Shown here piece by piece: positions 40,634-43,256 of a stretch of 43,256 bases of DNA. The stretch is from Pseudomonas nabeulensis (lineage in GTDB: Bacteria > Pseudomonadota > Gammaproteobacteria > Pseudomonadales > Pseudomonadaceae). Within the stretch, counting starts at the first letter, position 1, and each line of letters begins with the position of its first letter. Position numbers and translations under genes: made by a program. The DNA lies in the NCBI RefSeq assembly GCF_004682045.1, contig NZ_QUZT01000060.1, positions 1 to 43,256 of the forward strand, given 5' to 3'. A model generated the notes under the pieces. It was not told the DNA's origin. It saw only the letters and a program-made list of their open reading frames with translations, and searched no databases.

Positions 40634-41077
40634 ATGTCCCTGTCCAGTGTTTTCAATATTGCCGGTAGTGGCATGAGCGCCCAGACCACGCGTCTGAACA
40701 CCGTCGCCAGTAACATCGCCAACGCCGAGACCGTGTCGTCGAGCATTGACCAGACCTACCGCGCCCGTCACCCGGTGTTCGCCACCATGTTCCAGGCCGG
40801 TCAGAACGCTGGCAGCGCTTCGCTGTTCCAGGACCAGGGCAATGCCGGTTCCGGCGTGCAGGTGCTTGGTGTGGTCGAAGACCAGAGCAACCTCGAAGCC
40901 CGTTACGAGCCCAACCACCCCGCTGCGAACGAAAAGGGTTATGTCTACTACCCCAACGTCAACGTGGTCGAGGAAATGGCCGACATGATTTCTGCCAGCC
41001 GCTCGTTCCAGACCAACGCGGAAATGATGAACACCGCCAAAACCATGATGCAGAAGGTCCTGACCCTGGGTCAGTGA
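40634..41077 (+). CDS. flgC: Flagellar basal-body rod protein FlgC
   Basis: A 147-residue rod protein. The rod family motif NTVASNIANAETV is near the N-terminus, the conserved YPNVNVVEEMADMISASRSFQ is near residue 115, and the C-terminus is TMMQKVLTLGQ. It assembles with FlgB and FlgF in the proximal rod. It starts three bases after the flgB stop, with GGAGA before it. Confidence 0.95.
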   Translation: MSLSSVFNIAGSGMSAQTTRLNTVASNIANAETVSSSIDQTYRARHPVFATMFQAGQNAGSASLFQDQGNAGSGVQVLGVVEDQSNLEARYEPNHPAANEKGYVYYPNVNVVEEMADMISASRSFQTNAEMMNTAKTMMQKVLTLGQ

Positions 41078-41093
41078 TAAGGGGCGCCGAATA

Positions 41094-41816
41094 ATGGCCA
41101 TCGTTGATACCACATCAACCAACACCGCGGTCCAGGACCTGTTCAACACCAAGGTCACCACCGCCCAGAACAACGTTGCGAGCACTGCCTCCGCTGCCAC
41201 GGGTAATCAGTCCCTGGGCAAGGATGCGTTCCTGCAACTGCTGGTCACCCAGCTGAAAAACCAGAACCCGCTGTCGCCGCAAGACAACGGCGCGTTCGTG
41301 GCCCAGCTGGCGCAATTCAGCAGCCTGGAAGGCATCAACACCCTGAACGACTCGGTGAATGCGATTTCCAGCAACTTCAGCTCGTCGCAAGCGCTGCAAG
41401 CGTCGTCGTTGGTAGGGCGTTCGATCATCACCCAGACCGACAAGGCCCTGGTGGATACCAGCAAGAGCATGACCGGTTCGGTCGCCGTGACCTCGGCGGT
41501 CGGCAACGTCTCGGTGAAAATCACCGACGCCAACGGCAATGTGGTTCGCACCATCGACATGGGCGCCCAGAGCGCTGGCACTGCCGACTTCATCTGGGAC
41601 GGCAAGAACGATGCCGGTGAAGTGGCCGCTGCGGGTACGTACACCTTCAACGCCACCACCAAGAATGACGCGGGTGACTCGGTTGCCCTGGTGACCTCGC
41701 TGCCGGCCACGGTCACGAGCGTGACCCTGAGCAAGACCGGCGGCGAAATGGTGTTGAACCTGGCGGGCGGCATGGGCAGCGTCAAGCTGTCGCAAATTCA
41801 GACTATCGGTACATAG
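41094..41816 (+). CDS. flgD: Flagellar hook-capping protein FlgD
   Basis: A 240-residue scaffold that caps the growing hook and directs FlgE subunits. The N-terminal export and assembly region includes GKDAFLQLLVTQLKNQNPLSPQDNGAFVAQLAQFSSLEG. The C-terminal part has a FlgD Ig-like/tudor fold region with FIWDGKNDAGEVAAAGTY. It lies between flgC and flgE in the operon and falls in the normal size range. Confidence 0.94.
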   Translation: MAIVDTTSTNTAVQDLFNTKVTTAQNNVASTASAATGNQSLGKDAFLQLLVTQLKNQNPLSPQDNGAFVAQLAQFSSLEGINTLNDSVNAISSNFSSSQALQASSLVGRSIITQTDKALVDTSKSMTGSVAVTSAVGNVSVKITDANGNVVRTIDMGAQSAGTADFIWDGKNDAGEVAAAGTYTFNATTKNDAGDSVALVTSLPATVTSVTLSKTGGEMVLNLAGGMGSVKLSQIQTIGT

Positions 41817-41847
41817 AGCCGGCTAAATACGGCAGAGGGAGAGAAAC

Positions 41848-43167
41848 ATGTCTTTTAACATCGGCCTTAGCGGCCTCTATGCGGCCAACAAACAACTGGA
41901 CGTGACCGGCAACAACATCGCCAACGTCGCGACCACGGGTTTCAAGTCGTCCCGTGCGGAGTTCGCCGACATCTACGCGGCGTCCAAGCTGGGTACTGGG
42001 CAGAACAGCATCGGCAACGGTGTGAATCTGGCAGCGGTGTCTCAGCAGTTCACCCAGGGTGACGTCAACAACAGCGGCGGCGTGCTGGACATGGCGATCC
42101 AGGGCGGTGGCTTCTTCGTGCAGAAGGCCAGCGACGGCTCGCTGGAATACACCCGCAGCGGTGCCTTCCGTGCCGATAAAGACGGCTACATCACCAACAA
42201 CACCGGCACCTCGCGCCTGCAAGGGTATGCCGCTGATGCTGACGGCAATATCGTCAAGGGCGGCCTGGTCGACCTGCAACTGAACCTGGCCAACCTGCCG
42301 CCGAAGGCCTCCACCAAAGTGGACTCCTCCAGTAACCTGAACTCCTCGGACTTGCCGATTGATACGACGCTGCACCCGTTCGATCCAACCAAGACCGACA
42401 GCTTCAACACCCAGTACTCCACCACGCTGTACGACACCCAGGGCAACGCCCACTCGATGGTGCAGTACATGGTGAAAACCGGCTCCAACACTTGGGATTC
42501 CTACACCCTGATCGACGGGCGCAACCCGAACGGCACGGCGATCAGCGGCACCGACCCCTATGGTGTCGAGGCGCCTGTACCGTCCACGCTGACCTTTGAT
42601 ACCTCCGGCAAACTGGAAAGCATCGTTACCGCTGGCGTCTCCAGCACCACCTTGAACATCAATGACTGGAAGCCGGGTGGCATGGTCAAAGGCGTGTGGA
42701 CTGAGAATGGCGCGGCTTCCAACAAGCCGGGCATTGCCGTCAACATGTCCAACATCACCCAGTACAACTCGGCCAGCTACCGTAACCCACCGGTCACCGA
42801 TGGCTACGCCACCGGCCAGATTACCGGCCTGAAAATCGACGGCAACGGCGTTCTGTTCGCTACATTCAGCAACCAGCAGAGCAAGGCCATCGGCCAACTC
42901 TCCCTGGCCAGCTTCAACAACGAACAGGGCCTGCAGCCAGCGGGCGGCACTACTTGGAGAGAGACGTTCGCCTCCGGCCAGCCGGGCTTTGACACCCCGC
43001 AAACCGGCACCCTGGGTTCGATCGTGGCCAACTCCCTGGAGAACTCCAACGTCAACCTGACCAACGAGCTGGTGGACCTGATCAAGGCCCAGAGCAACTA
43101 CCAGGCGAACGCCAAGACCATCTCTACCCAGAGCACCATCATGCAGACCATCATCCAGATGACCTGA
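41848..43167 (+). CDS. flgE: Flagellar hook protein FlgE
   Basis: A 439-residue hook subunit. The N-terminus MSFNIGLSGLYAANKQLDVTGNNIANVATTGFKSSRAEFAD and the C-terminus NVNLTNELVDLIKAQSNYQANAKTIST form the D0 coiled-coil. The central D1/D2 domains are variable. The ATG follows GGGAGAG. A terminator and a REP element follow directly, so the operon ends here. flgF and later genes must start separately outside the window. Confidence 0.95.
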   Translation: MSFNIGLSGLYAANKQLDVTGNNIANVATTGFKSSRAEFADIYAASKLGTGQNSIGNGVNLAAVSQQFTQGDVNNSGGVLDMAIQGGGFFVQKASDGSLEYTRSGAFRADKDGYITNNTGTSRLQGYAADADGNIVKGGLVDLQLNLANLPPKASTKVDSSSNLNSSDLPIDTTLHPFDPTKTDSFNTQYSTTLYDTQGNAHSMVQYMVKTGSNTWDSYTLIDGRNPNGTAISGTDPYGVEAPVPSTLTFDTSGKLESIVTAGVSSTTLNINDWKPGGMVKGVWTENGAASNKPGIAVNMSNITQYNSASYRNPPVTDGYATGQITGLKIDGNGVLFATFSNQQSKAIGQLSLASFNNEQGLQPAGGTTWRETFASGQPGFDTPQTGTLGSIVANSLENSNVNLTNELVDLIKAQSNYQANAKTISTQSTIMQTIIQMT

Positions 43168-43186
43168 TGCGGTAGCGCTCAACAAG

Positions 43187-43212
43187 AAGCCCCTCACATG
43201 AGGGGCTTTTTT
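43187..43212 (+). terminator. Terminator after flgE
   Basis: AGCCCCT pairs with AGGGGCT around CACATG, flanked by AA and a run of six T. It starts 19 bases after the flgE stop and marks the end of flgBCDE transcription. Confidence 0.93.
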
Positions 43213-43228
43213 GTGCACAAATAAAACC

Positions 43229-43256
43229 TGTGGGAGGGGGCTTGCCCTAATGCCAG
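43229..43256. repeat. REP element cut by the window edge
   Basis: TGTGGGAGGGGGCTTGCCC matches the group I left arm, but the next bases are TAATGCCAG instead of CCGAT. The inverted partner would lie beyond the window. Confidence 0.8.

Overview
The window reads as ordinary chromosome of a Pseudomonas of the P. fluorescens group. Three things point there. Coding sequence is GC-rich with strong GC3 bias. The gene neighbourhoods are pseudomonad: aotJQMOP-argR, aruC/aruFGD/astB/astE, alaS-lysC-rsmA-tRNA, and flgZNMA next to cheV-cheR-flgBCDE. Intergenic gaps carry inverted-pair repeats (REPINs) whose core is the GTGGGAGGGGGCTTGC motif known from P. fluorescens SBW25.

Layout. 1-3.3 kb: the first 17 codons of a minus-strand gene (probably nrdB), a small periplasmic DUF2790 protein, and acetyl-CoA synthetase with a strong terminator. 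3.3-23.3 kb: arginine uptake and catabolism. An ABC transporter (aotJ, Q, M, P) with an AstE-like protein (aotO) is followed by the AraC-type regulator argR. After a large insertion come the arginine succinyltransferase (AST) genes aruC, aruF, aruG, aruD, astB, a 95-aa unknown, and astE. ArgR half-sites lie before aotJ and aruC. Between argR and aruC sits a 1954-residue minus-strand protein with three ~300-residue leucine-rich-repeat modules, the only clearly accessory gene here.

23.3-33.8 kb: housekeeping and global regulation. An FMN riboswitch controls a RibH2-type lumazine synthase. Then come threonine aldolase, alaS, lysC, rsmA, tRNA-Ser(GCU), two identical tRNA-Arg(ACG), the Mg2+ transporter mgtE, the ribbon-helix-helix regulator amrZ, two small membrane-protein genes and tRNA-Arg(CCU). 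34-43.2 kb: an MFS transporter, then a flagellar/chemotaxis region. flgZ, flgN, flgM and flgA run leftwards (flgM from a sigma-28 promoter), and cheV and cheR run rightwards. flgBCDE starts from a sigma-54 promoter preceded by a cluster of repeated motifs and ends at a terminator.

Systems. The arginine region forms one ArgR-controlled uptake-to-glutamate route. RsmA, AmrZ, FlgZ, FlgM and the sigma-54/sigma-28 promoters belong to the motility versus sessility circuitry. I found no CRISPR array, transposase, integrase or prophage. The best candidates for something undescribed are the giant LRR protein, the repeat cluster upstream of flgB, the palindrome around the alaS -10 box, and leader structures before ribH, rsmA and mgtE.
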